From: Eopsaltria australis
Lineage: Eukaryota; Chordata; Aves; Passeriformes; Petroicidae
Length of the DNA stretch: 64,000 nt
Reading direction: 5' to 3'
Assembly: GCA_034509425.1 (NCBI GenBank)
Contig: JAVTVJ010000789.1
Location: forward strand, 62,001 to 126,000
Position 1 is the first letter of the stretch. Every line of letters begins with the position of its first letter. Below, in pieces: positions 33,101 through 45,472 of the stretch. The notes below the pieces were generated by a model. The model was not told the DNA's origin. It did not search any database and saw only the letters and a list, made by a program, of their open reading frames with translations. A program made the position numbers and the translations under genes.

Positions 33101-36100
33101 GGAATGAGACAATTGATTGGTTTTCTTCCTCTTTAAGCCTGACTGCAGCAGTGATGCATTTGTTTGACACCTCTGCCCAGCTACACCAGTTATTTCCAGG
33201 CCAGACTGGTGAGACATGGGCAGATTGAAGCCATCCACAGAGTGCGTGAGGTCCCTGCACGACCAGAACTTTGCCGAGGGGATCAAAACCCCTCAAAAAA
33301 GCCCCTGGCAGCCAAGAGCTGCAGCTGTGGCCCACCACTGGGTAACTAAAACAAGCAAGAGGAGACCAAAAGAAGCGTTCTTTGGAGGCAGAAGTGCTCT
33401 GTAGAGCTGGTCCCTTGCAGAGTGACCTGCGGCGCAGTGTTGGGCAAGGCAGCTCATCCCTGCGTGTCCCCAGCACTGGGGATGGGGCTGATTTATGGCA
33501 TGCTGGCGTGAGGGTTTCATCTGAGGAGATTTGCAAAATGTTGAGTCAAACTGAACCATGGAACTGCTCTCGCCATCAGATTCCTGTGAAAAATATCTCT
33601 GGGCAGTTTGAAAGCCACAAGTGACCGCAGTGACCCCAGGTATGGTCACGGCTGTGGAGTTTCGATGGTTTCAAGAGCCTCTTTTTTCTGTGCAGACCTC
33701 AATTTTACCTGTCCCCAAAGGTTACACATTCCTGCAAGAACCTGGAGGAGCTTCCAGACGAGTCAGGCTCGGTTCGAAATTTTAGCTATGCAGAGATGGA
33801 AGAAAAAAAAGTCCAAAGGCTTTTCTTTGAATGGAATGAGGCTGCCATGGAAGTTGAGCAGTATTGTGCTGAGGGCCATCAGCTATGCAGCCCTGCCAAC
33901 CACAGGCATTCAAAATCCGTGAGTCAGACTCCCCAAAAACCCTAAGACTGGTTTCATTCCCTTTTTGGATTTTGAGCCTTGAAGCATCACAGCTTCAAGC
34001 GTTTCTCTGCAGAAAATGGCATTTTTTTTGACCAACAAGGGTGAGAGCTGAGACCCTCAACGTTGTTACAGGGCTCCAGAAGTTATGGCTGTAAAAAAAA
34101 AACCCCCATTAAACACCATGAAATGAGCAATAAACCCCTGCACTGCCTCCGTGAATTTGGCAGTAGGGGGCCACCCCAGGACACCCCGAAGGTAGGAGCG
34201 ACGGAAAACTGGTGACAAGAAATCAGATGTCCTTGTCATTAGTGGTGACATGCTTGTCATGGGCCATGACAGGGCTGAGAGGAAAGGGAAGAGTGAAAAA
34301 AAACCCTAAGGAAAACAGCAGCAGGGCTACCTGTGAGCAATATGCATAATGGGTTTATTCAACAGGGAGACAGGAAGGGGGATTTTTATTTTTTTTTAAG
34401 GGTAAGTATTCAGCTCAAGCTGCCTCAAATGGGGCCAGGCCTTAGGGAGAAGGGATATTTTAAGTGGCAATTTATTCCACTAATAAAATGAGAAGGATGC
34501 AGGTGCTTTGGCAGGGCTGGGCTGGGTGATCAGAGCTGGGGCTGCAGCAGTGGCTGAGCCAGGGCTCTGGCACAGCTGGTGGCTCTGCCTTTATGGGGCT
34601 CCTTCCCCTGGTGCCAGGGCCCGTGTCTGGGTTCCAGCTGGCCAGAAAGCGTTCCCCACATCAGGATCTCACCTCCAGCCCTGATCAGAGGCAGCAGTGG
34701 GTGGGGAGAGGGGTTTTATCCAGGTGCTGCTGCCATCCCTTCTCTGGCTGGGCAGGGCTCGTGCCCGTGGGCTGCTCCACTCTTGCACCAGGAGGTTTCC
34801 TGACCTCCTCCACACCAGGAGGTTTCTTGATCCAAAAAACCAGAAAATCTTCACAAACTGGATGGTGCCACGCTGGTCAGATTGCTCAGGGCTCCTCACA
34901 TCAACCTGCTGAGACCAGGCCACCACCCAGCTTCTCACCATCACAGTGCACAAGCTGAAGGGTTGTGGGGATGAAAAACTAAACTCTGAAGGGATTGGAG
35001 TGGTAAAAAACACTTTGTAGGATCGCAGACCTTCAAACTGCAACCCCAGGTAGGACTGCAGCTTCACTCTTTGTTTTTGGGTCATTGTCACCAGTATTTC
35101 CAGCCTGGCAGTGGCTGGTGACACACAACAGAGCAGCTTTCAATTCTGACCCAGTCTACACCACAGGCAGATGAAAGCTCATCCCACACTTATCCCAAGG
35201 AGAAAATACTCTCAATACTCTCAGCTGGCACAGCCCCCTCATCCCCCGTTCCAACACACACTGCTCTCAAACCATCACCCTCGTATTAAAAATAAAACAA
35301 AACTCTCTGTGTCTCTTCCCCTCACTGCAACGTCTGAGCTGAAAGGGTAGAAGTGCTTGCAGAAAGCCATGGTTAATGTTACCCTGGAAGGATCCAGGAG
35401 AGCATACCAGAACCTGGGTTTGGCATCTGAGAGCCACTTTTCAGCCATATATATCACCGTTCCTGCGTGCACGCCGGTCCACACCAAATTAGCCCTGTGG
35501 AATGCAGATCTAAAAATCCCCTTTTCCAGCAGCACTTAAACACAGGAGCTAAAATTTGCTCTTTCTCCATTTCCTACCTGTTTAGGAAAGAAGGAACAAA
35601 GTCCTGGCCCTTTTGTTTTTTGGGTTCCTTCCCGGGAAGGTTTGCCCAACCCACGTCTGCACCGCGGTGTTCGCAGCCTGAACAAAGACCTTTTAAGCAG
35701 CAGCAGCTCCTGCCAGGAGCTCACCACCTGCCTGCCCCTCTCCTCCCCATTTATTTTGGGGGTTCTTTTTCAATAATAGCTGAAACACGTGTGCAACCCG
35801 GTGGGTTTTTCCCCCCCCCCCCCCCCCATGCCTACAGCGCTGGCTGCAACCCAACCACCAGCCCAGGGTGTGCAGCTGGGAGAGAATTTAAAAAAAAAAA
35901 ATAGAATAAAACCCCAACAACCTGTGGAATGTTTTCTTGCTCCTGAGAGCTCCAACACGTCCCTGCTTGGGCTGCCATGGCTGGCACTTGCTGCATCCAG
36001 CAGCCAACGGGGTTTCCTTTCCAGTGGGTGCCAGCTGGGTTTTGGGCAAAGGCTGGGGGGTGAGGGGGATGTGTTTAAAACTGCTCGATGGGATTTTTCA

Positions 36101-37640
36101 CCTGGTGCTGTTTGCCTCGTGCACAACCACCACCCTTGCACGTCCTTGCTGCACAGCTGCCCTGTCCTCACCAGTGGTGTGGGGGCTGCTTTGCACCCAG
36201 ATGTGGAGGTTTGTCCTCAGCAGCAGGGTTTGGGCTGTGCTTTCACCTCTCTGACACCCTCATCTCATGGCCACAAAAGCAGGGCAGATCCAGGAATCCA
36301 GAGTGGTTTGTGCAACCTCTTAACCCCAAATCTACTCAAACCCTACGCTGAGGACAAGCCCTGCTGTGCCCCACAGCGCCTTCCTTGGTCCAAGCAGATC
36401 ATGAACACAGAATAATGGACCCATCTGAGGATATGGCCCAGAAAAGGAGCAGGGTACTTTGGGATGTGCTGGAGCTCTGCTTTCAGCTCGGGGCTGGACA
36501 CCTGGGGAGCACCAGGGTATTTATGTGCTGGCTTGGAGGGATTAATTTTCACAGTAAATAGGGACACCAGAGTTTTTCAATATTTATTGGTCAAGATTGA
36601 GTTTTGCAGAGTTTTGCGGTAAGTTTATAGCCTGCCCAGGCAGGAGGGAGGCTGGAGATGTGGTGTGGGCAGCATCCCGCGGAGCGACGCTGCCTGCAGC
36701 CAGCCAGGGAATGTGGATGGTTCCTGCAGTATCAGCTAAAAACGGGAGCCCTACCCAGCTCATCCGAGCCGTGCCCCGGGGAAAGCTCTGGGCACAGAGT
36801 CAGACCTTTAATGCTCTGTGCCAGTCCTTGCACACACACACACACACCCTCACCCCCCTCCAGAGCCCTTTCCAGCGTACTGGAGTGCTTTAAAGAGGAT
36901 TTTTTTTTTTATCCGTGCATGCCTGTCTTTCCTCCAGACCCCCTCCCGGGGGACAGGCGAGCCCGTCCTATCAGCCCCAGAACTGGTGGCTCCTATCAGA
37001 GCTCCCAGCCTCCTCCCCAAAGCCGCAGCCACAAAGGCGCTTGCTCAAGCGCAGCATTCCTGCTCCCCGTGTCCCGGGAACAGCTGTGCCGAAAGGATGC
37101 CGAGAATCCCTGCGAGGCTCCAAGGAAAAGATATTAACGCAGGGGGGGAGCAGCAGCGATATAATAAAAAGTCATAATAAAAGAGGGAACCACTGAGTGG
37201 ATTAGCAGCCCAAACGCCGCTTGGCTTTTGGTTTCCTTTTCCTCCAGCTTCTCTGCGCCGCACGACAATCCGCTCAAATTCCTCCAGCCCGGAGACGCTC
37301 GGCTCCTGAATTTCAGACAGGACTCCTGGAGGTGGCCAGGCTGCAAAGGCAGAGGGCACGGCTGGGAAATTTAACTGCTCTGAACTCCACCGAGGGCACG
37401 TAGGCACAGGCAGCAGGGGTTGGGTGCTGTGTCACAGCAGCTCCTCGATTTCTGCACCCACTCCACTCCACGTGTGCCCCCCTTGGGGAAATAAAGGCAG
37501 GTTTGGAGCTTGGTGTGGATTTCTCAAGTGAACAAAGGTAGCTGGATACATCCCATTGTTTTGGAAAACCCTGGTGCCTGCCACATACCAGCTCTTCCTT
37601 CGTGGAAGTGCAGAGCTGAGAATAATAAAATAATGCAAGG
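30160..37640. other. Intergenic region between ADAMTSL2 and MYMK
   Basis: About 7.5 kb between two divergent promoters with no supported gene. It holds A/T homopolymers (31588-31622), a C17 run at 35811-35827 and a (CA)8 run at 36832-36847. Short AT-rich, low-CpG blocks such as 31620-31730 and 37130-37200 could be enhancers but carry no decisive motif. Confidence 0.6.
35811..35827 (+). repeat. Poly-C run (17 C)
   Basis: An uninterrupted run of 17 cytosines. Length may be a sequencing artefact. Confidence 0.9.
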
Positions 37641-37644
37641 GATC

Positions 37645-37745
37645 CACAGGGATCATTGAGTCCAGCTCCTGACCCTGCACAGGACAGCCCCAGGTCCTAT
37701 CTCTGGCCACCAGAGAGGACAGATCAGTGTCCTCCATCCTCCCAA
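37645..37745 (-). mobile_element. CR1 LINE fragment
   Basis: GGGATCCACAGGGATCATTGAGTCCAGCTCCTGACCCTGCACAGGACAG on the + strand matches the same CR1 segment seen at 11405. About 100 bp. Confidence 0.75.
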
Positions 37746-38068
37746 AAACCCCAAAAAACGCCCCAAAAACCTCCATCCATCCTCTTCACTTCATGAGGGA
37801 AGAGGGTGGATTTTCCCAGCAGCCCTGACCCAGGCTGGGGCATGCAGGGGTGGGATGTCCCCATGAGGAGCGAGCAAACCCACACTCCTCACCCACCATG
37901 CACCCAAACCCAACACCCAGCACAAGGCGTGCAAGGACAACATTCCCTTTTACTCCTTTGGAAACACCCAGCACGGTTTTGGGGGCACAGAGCATCTGCT
38001 GCCCGAGCCACCGGCTGTGTCAAGAATTCGGGCTGAGCCGGGAGCGAAGGCGGCGGCTGTGGCCGTGG

Positions 38069-38113
38069 CAGCTGTTCCCTGCCCAAACCCTCCTGCCACG
38101 CAGGCCATTTAAA
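38069..38113 (+). promoter_or_regulatory. MYMK core promoter: E-box and TATA-like element
   Basis: A palindromic E-box CAGCTG at 38069-38074 lies 34 bp upstream of TTTAAAT at 38108-38114, about 100 bp before the ATG. Mammalian and chicken myomaker are known MyoD/myogenin targets acting through promoter E-boxes. Assignment of this one is inference. Confidence 0.5.
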
Positions 38114-38207
38114 TTGTAAAGCACCCTCCCCACGGCTGCTTTCTCCACCATTCCTGCCCAGCTCGCAGAGACCCCGCTCCCGGGAGCTGCTGGCCCACGA
38201 GGCACCC

Positions 38208-38342
38208 ATGGGTTCGCTGGTGGCCAAGCTCCTGCTGCCCACCCTCAGCTCCTTGGTCTTCCTCCCCACCATCAGCATCGCGGCCAAGCGGCGTTTCCAC
38301 ATGGAAGCCATGGTTTACTTCTTCACCATGTTCTTCGTGGCG
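38208..38342 (+). CDS. MYMK: MYMK coding exon 1
   Basis: Residues 1-45, phase 0 at the donor (GCG|GTAAGA). MGSLVAKLLLPTLSSLVF begins TM1. The ATG context is CACCCATGG, with G at +4 but C at -3. Confidence 0.97.
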
Positions 38343-41300
38343 GTAAGAGGCTCCCAGTTTCCCCCCTCCCAGCATGTTTTATCCCTCCCAAATGCCCACT
38401 GTGCCACTGGGAAGCTGATGCACCCATCAGCAGCCAGCACAACCCCTAAAATATCCCTTTTCAGTTATTTCCCGCCGTGTGTGGTGCTGGGCAGCTGATT
38501 CCCCAGTTTAGGATGTCCTACAGTGTGGCCTTACAGAGATTTAGTGGTGTTTTATGAGTGTGAGGTTAGGGAGAAGGTCTGGGTGCAAAGAGCCTTGACT
38601 GATTTGCAGTGCTTTGGAGCTGGCTTTTCTCTTTGTTTTACAGCTGCTAAGTGGCCATGCTGAATTTGGGCTTTAAATTGCCTCCAGAATCTCTTGCTCT
38701 GCCTCTGTCATTTTAGCCAAAAGCACATAGTAGTCGAATTATTGATTTTGCAATTGCCAGCTGGGGATGGGAGCAACGCTGGAGTCAGGGGAGTTTCTGC
38801 ACTGGGAAAGGAGAGACTGAAACACGCTGCTGGGCTATTAAGAAAAATAATTCTTAACCCTTTGTGAGTTGAAAAGTCTGTTTGACCAAGCTGGCCTTCC
38901 TTTGTGTGGAAATAATGAGTGGAGAAGTGTCTGTACGTAAATAAAATATTCCTGTTTCTGTAATGTGCTGCCTTGGGCTTTGTATCCCTGCTAAATGACT
39001 CCATACAGACACTGGCTGAGCACCCAGAGCAGCATTCCCACTGGAAAAAATCTCTTGGTTGACTGGATTTCAATGATCTGCTAAAGAATATGAGGGAAAC
39101 AGCTCAGCAACCCAGCTGATATTGCATTTCCCACTAATCCCCATCCATCTCAAGGCATCTCGTGAGGGCTGGCACATTCCTTGTACAGAGAAACTGAGGC
39201 AGGGAGTAGATAAAGGAACTCCTGTGTGTGAAAAGCTCTTCCACAGGGCTCAGAACCAGGTTGGTCTCCTATTAAGGATCCACAGAACATCCCTGACTGT
39301 TTGAACTGATTAAAGCACGATGCAGGGGGAGAAATTCTGCCAGTTCTATAAAAGCTACAGGACCAGTTAATATGAAAACATCCCTGAGCCCCCTGCCCCA
39401 GCTCCCCAGGGAAGCCAGACATCTACAGTTTCATTTTGCACTGGGTCTGTGTCTGCTCCACCTCCCCGAGCAGTCAATAGGAAAATTGGCACGTGTTTCG
39501 ACGGGAGGTGGGAGAGATTGAAGAGGCAAAATATCCCTGAGTGGGGAAGGGAAGGAAGGGGAAGGAGGGGAGGCAGCTGCCAGCGTGGTGGGGAGGGGGT
39601 AGGAAGGGCAGCAGCTGCTGCTGTTGCCTTTCTTGCAGCATCCCACTCGTCCTCCTGCAGGAGAGCTGAGCAGAGCAGTGAAAGCGCATGGCCATGGCAG
39701 CCAACTGCCAGGAACACGCCCTGCCTTCCACCCTCTCTTCCCCCCCGGCTCCAGACTCCCCGAGCCCAATCTCAAGCAGGGAGAAGAATGACGGCCGTGG
39801 TGCAATCTCTTCTGGAAGCTGCAGCCAGCCAGAGGGCTCGCAGCAATTCCCATTCTAAATAATATCAGCATCCCCAGCGGGCCGTGACAGCGAGCAGCGT
39901 TCCAGGGGAGCCCTGCCAAGAGGAGCAGGGACTTCTTCAGGGACAGCAGAGCCCACTGGTGCTGCCACTGCGAAACCTGCAGGGCTGAGGGCTGGCAGGA
40001 AAAGCAGAGAGCCAGGAAAACACTGGGAGCATTCCTCTGATTGCACTGGAAAAAATCTCTTGGCGTGGTCTGCGTTGATGTTGCATGACAGTGGGGTTTT
40101 TTTGCAAATAACCTAATCAATGAGCTAATGGGGATGCTTTTTAAGGGAATGTACTAATGAGTGAATTCCCCAGTATTCAGAGCCTGGCCATATAAACCCT
40201 GTTTAGCCTGGACAGTGACCTGGCATCCATACACATTTCATCAGGACACTCACTCTGAATTGTTTTACAAGAATCTTTCGCAATTAAAACCACAACCCCA
40301 GAGTCCTCCTTCTGCTGGAGAGGCTGTCCCCCAGCGCCCAGCTCAAAGCAGCTTGGTCATCAGATTGCAAATTCTGGCCAAGAGGCAAATTAAAGCCTGT
40401 CTTAGTTTGTACTAAGAGAGAAGAATGCTGATTCTTGGGCAATTTGCAACTGGGAACGATGACATTATCACTCAAATATATTCATTACTGCGTATCAGTG
40501 ATCCTGGTGTAGCTGACACTGTTCTGGCCTGGCTGGCCATGCCCTCAGCAGTTACACTATTTCACACCAGTTGATAAGAGCCTTTACCTTGCTGATCTGT
40601 GGGTAAGAAACTGGTTTTCTAATACTTTTTTTTCTTTTTAAATAGTTCTACCATGTTTGTGACGGCCCTGGGTTATCAGTGCTGTGCTTCATGCGCTACG
40701 ACATCCTGGAGTACTTCAGCATCTACGGAACAGCCCTGTCCATCTGGGTGTCCCTGATGGGTAAGAACTGCTCTGCTGTGGCTCCTGAAAGCTCCAGCCC
40801 TGGCAGGAAGGAAGGGCTGGATTTGTCAGCATGGCACAGTCAGTGGGGACAGCCCCTAGAAATGCTGCTCGCTCTGAGCTCCACCTGAGCTGCCGCTGGA
40901 ATTGTCCTTTGTGGAAGTCAGTCTGTGCTATGGATTAATCCAGTTTGGTATCATCAACACATTGGAAAATCATTGGAATTGGTGGGGATCAGACTTGGAA
41001 CTGCCCTGAGTGGTGGCTGGGGGTGTTTTGCTCCTGGAGATAAAGAGCTGTGGCACCTGCTGGTGGTGTTGGTCAGCTGTTCCTCTGCCTGCACCAGCTC
41101 TCACACTTGTCCTCTGCTTCAAATGACAATAACACACTGGCAGCCTTGTGCTGCAGTTCAAGGCAGGACAAGACTGTGAGATGATTGAATCTGAAACCTC
41201 ATAGACCAGGGAATTTCCCGTTTCTCCTCATTTTCCCCATACTGGGTCCATCAGTTTGTCTTGCCTCACTTAGAGGCATTAAGAAATGCAGAATCTCCCA

Positions 41301-44300
41301 CTTCCCTTTGTAGCATGAGAATCAAAGTGGTTCAGTCAAAACAAATATAACTTCCTGGTTTATCAAAAGCCTGGGCTGGGCTGATGGGAATATTAGATCT
41401 GCTTAGAAAAAGCAGAAATTTGTTTCACTTCCTATTTACTATAAATCCCACCCCTTGCCCTGTTATTCAGTTTTCCTTTTCCTGTATTTGCTTCAATCTC
41501 TTTTTTCTCGTTTTTTTCTTTATTTGCCACCAAAACAAAATATAATAGAAATGGGAAAAAATACAAGAAACAAAAAGTTCAAACCTATCCTTTTCCCATT
41601 TTCTCACCATGATTTTTGGAAGGATGTGAGTATTGATGGAGGGAGAAGAGAGCAGGGTCAGGGGAGAGAGATGTTCCAACAGCAAAGGTTTTGCTTGAAA
41701 ATTTGGACCTTTTCTAACCAGTTCCCACTCCAGACACAGTCCTTATTTCTCCCCACAATGAGCTGGGGTCAGCACAGCCCCAAAATGCCCACGGGACTTT
41801 CTCCTCTGCCCCTCAGGGCTCCAGGGGTGGTGCAGAACCTCCAGCAGGGATGGGGCTCCTGCAGCCTCAGAGCCCAGGACCCAGAACCCATCCCCCTTCT
41901 AGGGCATGAAATAGATAAATTTTCCATGCAGGGAAAAATGTGTGGGGAAAATATTGCCCTTAGAAAAGGCTCTGTCCCCTCAAAATGCGAGTCCCAAGGG
42001 GGGCTCCCCCACTGCTCAGGGCACCTCAGTGCTCTCTCTGCTCAGCTGGAAAAGGCAGCGAGGCAAATCTTTTCCAAAGGGCATTTTCAGTGGATAACAG
42101 CAGTGTCAGGGTAGGTCAGAGCCGATCCAGACACTTTGGCTCCTTGCAGCAAAATTCAACTTGATTGCTTCATTACTGCGCTCAAAAACCTCGCGAAAAA
42201 AAATACAAACCCTGGACTAGGAGGTTTAAAATATTGACCCGCTGGGAAACAACAGAGATTAAAATGCGGACATTATCCCTTAGCCAAACTCCCAATAAAA
42301 GCACGATCCAAGGACATGGAAGGTGTGGTGACTGAAGCCCAGGGAAGCCTCTCGCTGTGGCTTGTAAAGCCCGAGCGCACATGTGCGGACGCAGACCCTC
42401 GGGCAAACTTCCCGGAATGCAAATCCAGGACAGCCATAACACAGCTGTGCAAGCTGGAAAAGCATGGAGCCCACTGGGATCCATAACTTTTATCAGTTAT
42501 TACCCCATTCTGTGCTAAACAAAAGCCTCTAATAATTTACTCACGCTGGCGACTTCCAGCTCGCAAACCCCGGGCAGGTGCCGGTGCGGTCGGGCAGCCG
42601 GGACCCCATGGCACCATCGGGGGTGTCCCACTGCACTGCGGTGGTGGAGCCTGTGCCAGAGTGACCTGGCAAGTTTGGGAAGGTTGGAGATGCAGGATGA
42701 ACCCAAGAGCTGATTGTGGGCTGGCTGGGAATGGGGGTTTTTGCAGTCACCTCTGAATTCTGAGTCAAGGAAAAGGGAAATCATGGAATCATAGGGTGGT
42801 TTAAAGTTGGAAGGGGCTTTAAAGACCATCTTGTTCCAACCCCTGCCATGGGCAGGGACACCTTGCACCAACCCAGGTTACTCCAAGCCCTGTCCAACCT
42901 GGCCTGGAGCAATTCCAGGGATGGGGCAGCCACAGCTCCTCTGTGGGTGAGCAATCTCCTTTAAGCTTCCCAGTGCAACACTGAAATAAAGCCCCTACAA
43001 CCACCTCCTAGACCCACCACTCAGATGCCTCAGGATGGTTTGCTTTGCCCCATGTGCCTCAGTTTCCCCAGCAGTGTGACATGAGATAGGAAAACCAGAC
43101 ATAGATACAACCCTGGGGCAGGTGGGACAGACCCCAGAAAGGCTTTAGGGGAGCAGCTGGAAAAGGGGGGTGTGAGCTGATGCTCCCTGTGCTCGGTCCC
43201 TCAGCCCTGGCAGAGTTTGATGAGCCAAAGAGATCGACCTTCATCATGTTTGGTGTCCTCACCATCGCCGTGAGGATCTACCATGACCGCTGGGGCTACG
43301 GCGTCTACTCAGGACCCATCGGGACGGCCGTGCTGGTCATCACTGTCAAATGGGTACGTGGGGCAGGGCACTGGGATGGCTTTGTGGGATGCTCCTGGTG
43401 GGGAAAGGGCTCAACCCTGCATGGGGGAGCCCAGTCTGTGCCAGTGATTTCCTCCTCACGTCTCACGGTGTTTTCTCCTTTAACCTGAGCAGAAGGCAGG
43501 CAGACAGCAGCCTTTGTGATAAATGCCAGATTCGATCGGTCTGAGCAATCCACCACATCTCCTGTCCCTGTGTTTCTAATCAGGAGGAACGTATTTATGG
43601 AGTTTTTACAGCTACTCAGAGGCAGAGGGGTCTGGTAAACTGCCCCAGATCCGGGGAAGATGTGGATAAAACACGGTGATAAAGTGGGGAGGAATCTGTC
43701 TGCAGTCTGCCTGAATGCAGCGGGGACAGTGGGGCACAGCGCTGCCGTCTGTGCCCCACTCACAGCACCTGCTGTGGCCCCAGCTGGGGATGCGGTGGGG
43801 AAACCACTGGCAGGAGTGGGAAGGGATGAAAATTGCAGAAAGATGATGCCAAACATCACGGAAATACAGTGTGCAAATCCTACTTACAAACCGTCCCTAA
43901 GCCAGCAGCCAAAAGCAAGTGGCCACCATGGGGAGGGGATGGGCAAGGAGGAGACCAAGGCATGGGAGCATCCTGCATCCTCCAGTCTGCAGATGCTGTG
44001 CTGGGATCTGCTCTCCCAGAGCCTGGGTTTGTGAGGGCACACACTCCCTGAGCTGGCTTTGGGGCTGAATATTAAAAAAACAGTATTATTATGAGGAATG
44101 AGGCTGGAGCAGCCAGCAAAATCTAGGTGAATACACTCGGTGTGCTCTCTCCTTCCTCCCAGCTGCAGAAGATGAAGGAGAAGAAAGGGCTCTATCCTGA
44201 CAAGAGCGTCTACACCCAACAGATCGGTCCTGGCTTCTGTTTCGGGGCGTTGGCGCTGATGCTGAGGTTCTTCTTTGAGGTACCTGTGTGCACACTCACC

Positions 44301-45472
44301 CTGCCTGGCTCTGCAAGGTGTCAGGGACATCACCAAGGGAGGAGACCTCCCCCTCCACATCACTGGGCTGCATCCAGCCGTGGGCAGAACCCAGCTCAGA
44401 GATGGGGCTCCAGGGTTGGCATGCTGGGGTCTGGCAGCAGGGACAAGGCTCCCTCCGTGCTTGTCCCCATCCCAGCCCTGGTCAGTTCGGGGCAGGTGTG
44501 ACAGCAAGTGGCACACAGGGTGATGCTCCGTCTCTTTTCCCCCCTTCAGTGAGTCACAAGGACATGGGATGTGCTTTCCTCAGGCACACGTGGTGCTCAG
44601 AATGGCTCTGTCAAGTGCAAGCAGGGTTTTTTGGAAACTGGGCACGGGTGACTTAAGGACACCTCGCAGCGACGCGGCAGGGACTGGATCCGACCCAGGC
44701 ATGGCCGGATCCAGAGCTGGCTCACGCCAAAGAAAAGACTCTCAGTGACTCCCAGGGGCACTTGATCCTGTGTTTATATCCTTCTGCTCCTGCTGCTGGC
44801 CAGTCCTCCCGTCCTGCTCCGAAGTGTCCGTGTGTCCCGCCGGGCAGGCGATAACCCCCCGACACAGCTGCCGGCCGTGCCTGCGCTCAGCCCCGCCGTT
44901 ACGGCTGCTCTGTGCTTTGGGAGCTGCGAGATACAACCTCACAGGCATCCCCAAGGATTATTTTTCAAAGCATTTGGTAATTGCAAATTCTAGCAGAACA
45001 TAAAAATGTCACTTAGCAGAAGCCGCCTCCCCGCGCGCCCCGGCCTCGCCGCCGCGTCCTTTGCGGGGTAATGAAACACTTCATTCAAGAATTGGGAAAT
45101 GTGCAAATTAGAACGTGTTAAATCCACTTTGCTTTAGGTTTGGTTGTTTTTTTTTCTTTTTTCACTGGAAATCCTTTCTTCTCTGACAGCAAAGGGAGGC
45201 AGAAGGTTCAGGGATCTTTTTTATCCCCTTCCTTATGGCTACTTGTAGAAATTTAACGTCGCGCACCTCACGCGAGCCCCCGGCCCCACTGCTCCCGCTT
45301 CTCACTGCGCTCTTCCTGCCTGCAGGAGTGGGATTACACCTACGTGCACAGCTTCTACCACTGTGCCTTGGCCATGGCCCTCGTGCTGCTGCTGCCCAAG
45401 GAGAACAAGAAGGCCGGGAGTGCCGGGACCCCCGCCAGGCTGGACTGCTCCACGCTCTGCTGCTGCGTCTGA
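38208..45472 (+). CDS. MYMK: MYMK, myomaker (TMEM8C), complete, 5 coding exons
   Basis: Seven-transmembrane plasma-membrane protein of the TMEM8/CREST group. It is needed on both partners for myoblast fusion (hemifusion step, with myomixer completing the pore), and is expressed in developing and regenerating muscle. Exons 38208-38342, 40646-40760, 43205-43353, 44163-44279 and 45326-45472 join in frame to 220 aa (human 221). Hallmarks: AAKRRFHMEAMVY at 25-37; DGPGLSVLCF; FDEPKRSTF; RIYHDRWGYGVYSGP; KEKKGLYPDKSVYTQQIGP; and DYTYVHSFYHCALAM with conserved histidines. The C-terminal cysteine cluster (CSTLCCCV) is the palmitoylation/sorting motif. No disruption seen. Confidence 0.98.
38343..40645 (+). 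other. MYMK intron 1
   Basis: 2.3 kb without a recognised mobile element. A/G-rich stretch at 39540-39600. Confidence 0.7.
40646..40760 (+). CDS. MYMK: MYMK coding exon 2
   Basis: Residues 46-83 plus one base: FYHVCDGPGLSVLCFMRYD then ILEYFSIYGTALSIWVSLM. Acceptor TTAAATAG|TTC; donor ATGG|GTAAGA. Confidence 0.97.
42783..42955 (-). mobile_element. CR1 LINE fragment
   Basis: The + strand shows ATGGAATCATAGGGTGGTTT, GGAAGGGGCTTTAAAGACCAT, TTCCAACCCCTGCCATGGGCAGGGACACCTT. 3' end of a CR1 in MYMK intron 2, antisense to the gene. Confidence 0.9.
43205..43353 (+). CDS. MYMK: MYMK coding exon 3
   Basis: Two bases of A84, then residues 85-133: LAEFDEPKRSTFIMFGVLTI through RIYHDRWGYGVYSGPIG to TVKW. 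The most conserved stretch of the protein. Donor TGG|GTACGT. Confidence 0.98.
44163..44279 (+). CDS. MYMK: MYMK coding exon 4
   Basis: Residues 134-172, phase 0: LQKMKEKKGLYPDKSVYTQQ, then FGALALMLRFFFE. Acceptor CTCCCAG|CTG; donor GAG|GTACCT. Confidence 0.98.
44280..45325 (+). other. MYMK intron 4 with a GC- then AT-rich block
   Basis: 1.05 kb. At 45019-45065 there is a CpG cluster, followed at 45070-45135 by an AT-rich segment (TAATGAAACACTTCATTC...AAATTAGAACGTG). It looks unlike the rest of the intron and could be a conserved non-coding element. No coding potential. Confidence 0.4.
45326..45472 (+). CDS. MYMK: MYMK coding exon 5 (C-terminus, stop)
   Basis: Residues 173-220 and TGA: EWDYTYVHSFYHCALAM, then KENKKAGSAGTPARLDCSTL and CCCV. 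The C-terminus has one residue fewer than human (CCACV as I recall it). Confidence 0.97.
   Translation, partial: EWDYTYVHSFYHCALAMALVLLLPKENKKAGSAGTPARLDCSTLCCCV

Noticed and set aside
33760..33785. GGTTCGAAATT resembling a tRNA B box
   Set aside because: No A box, acceptor stem or anticodon arm at the right distance and no T-run after it.
35811..35827. Poly-C run as a functional element
   Set aside because: A homopolymer of uncertain length; no flanking signal.
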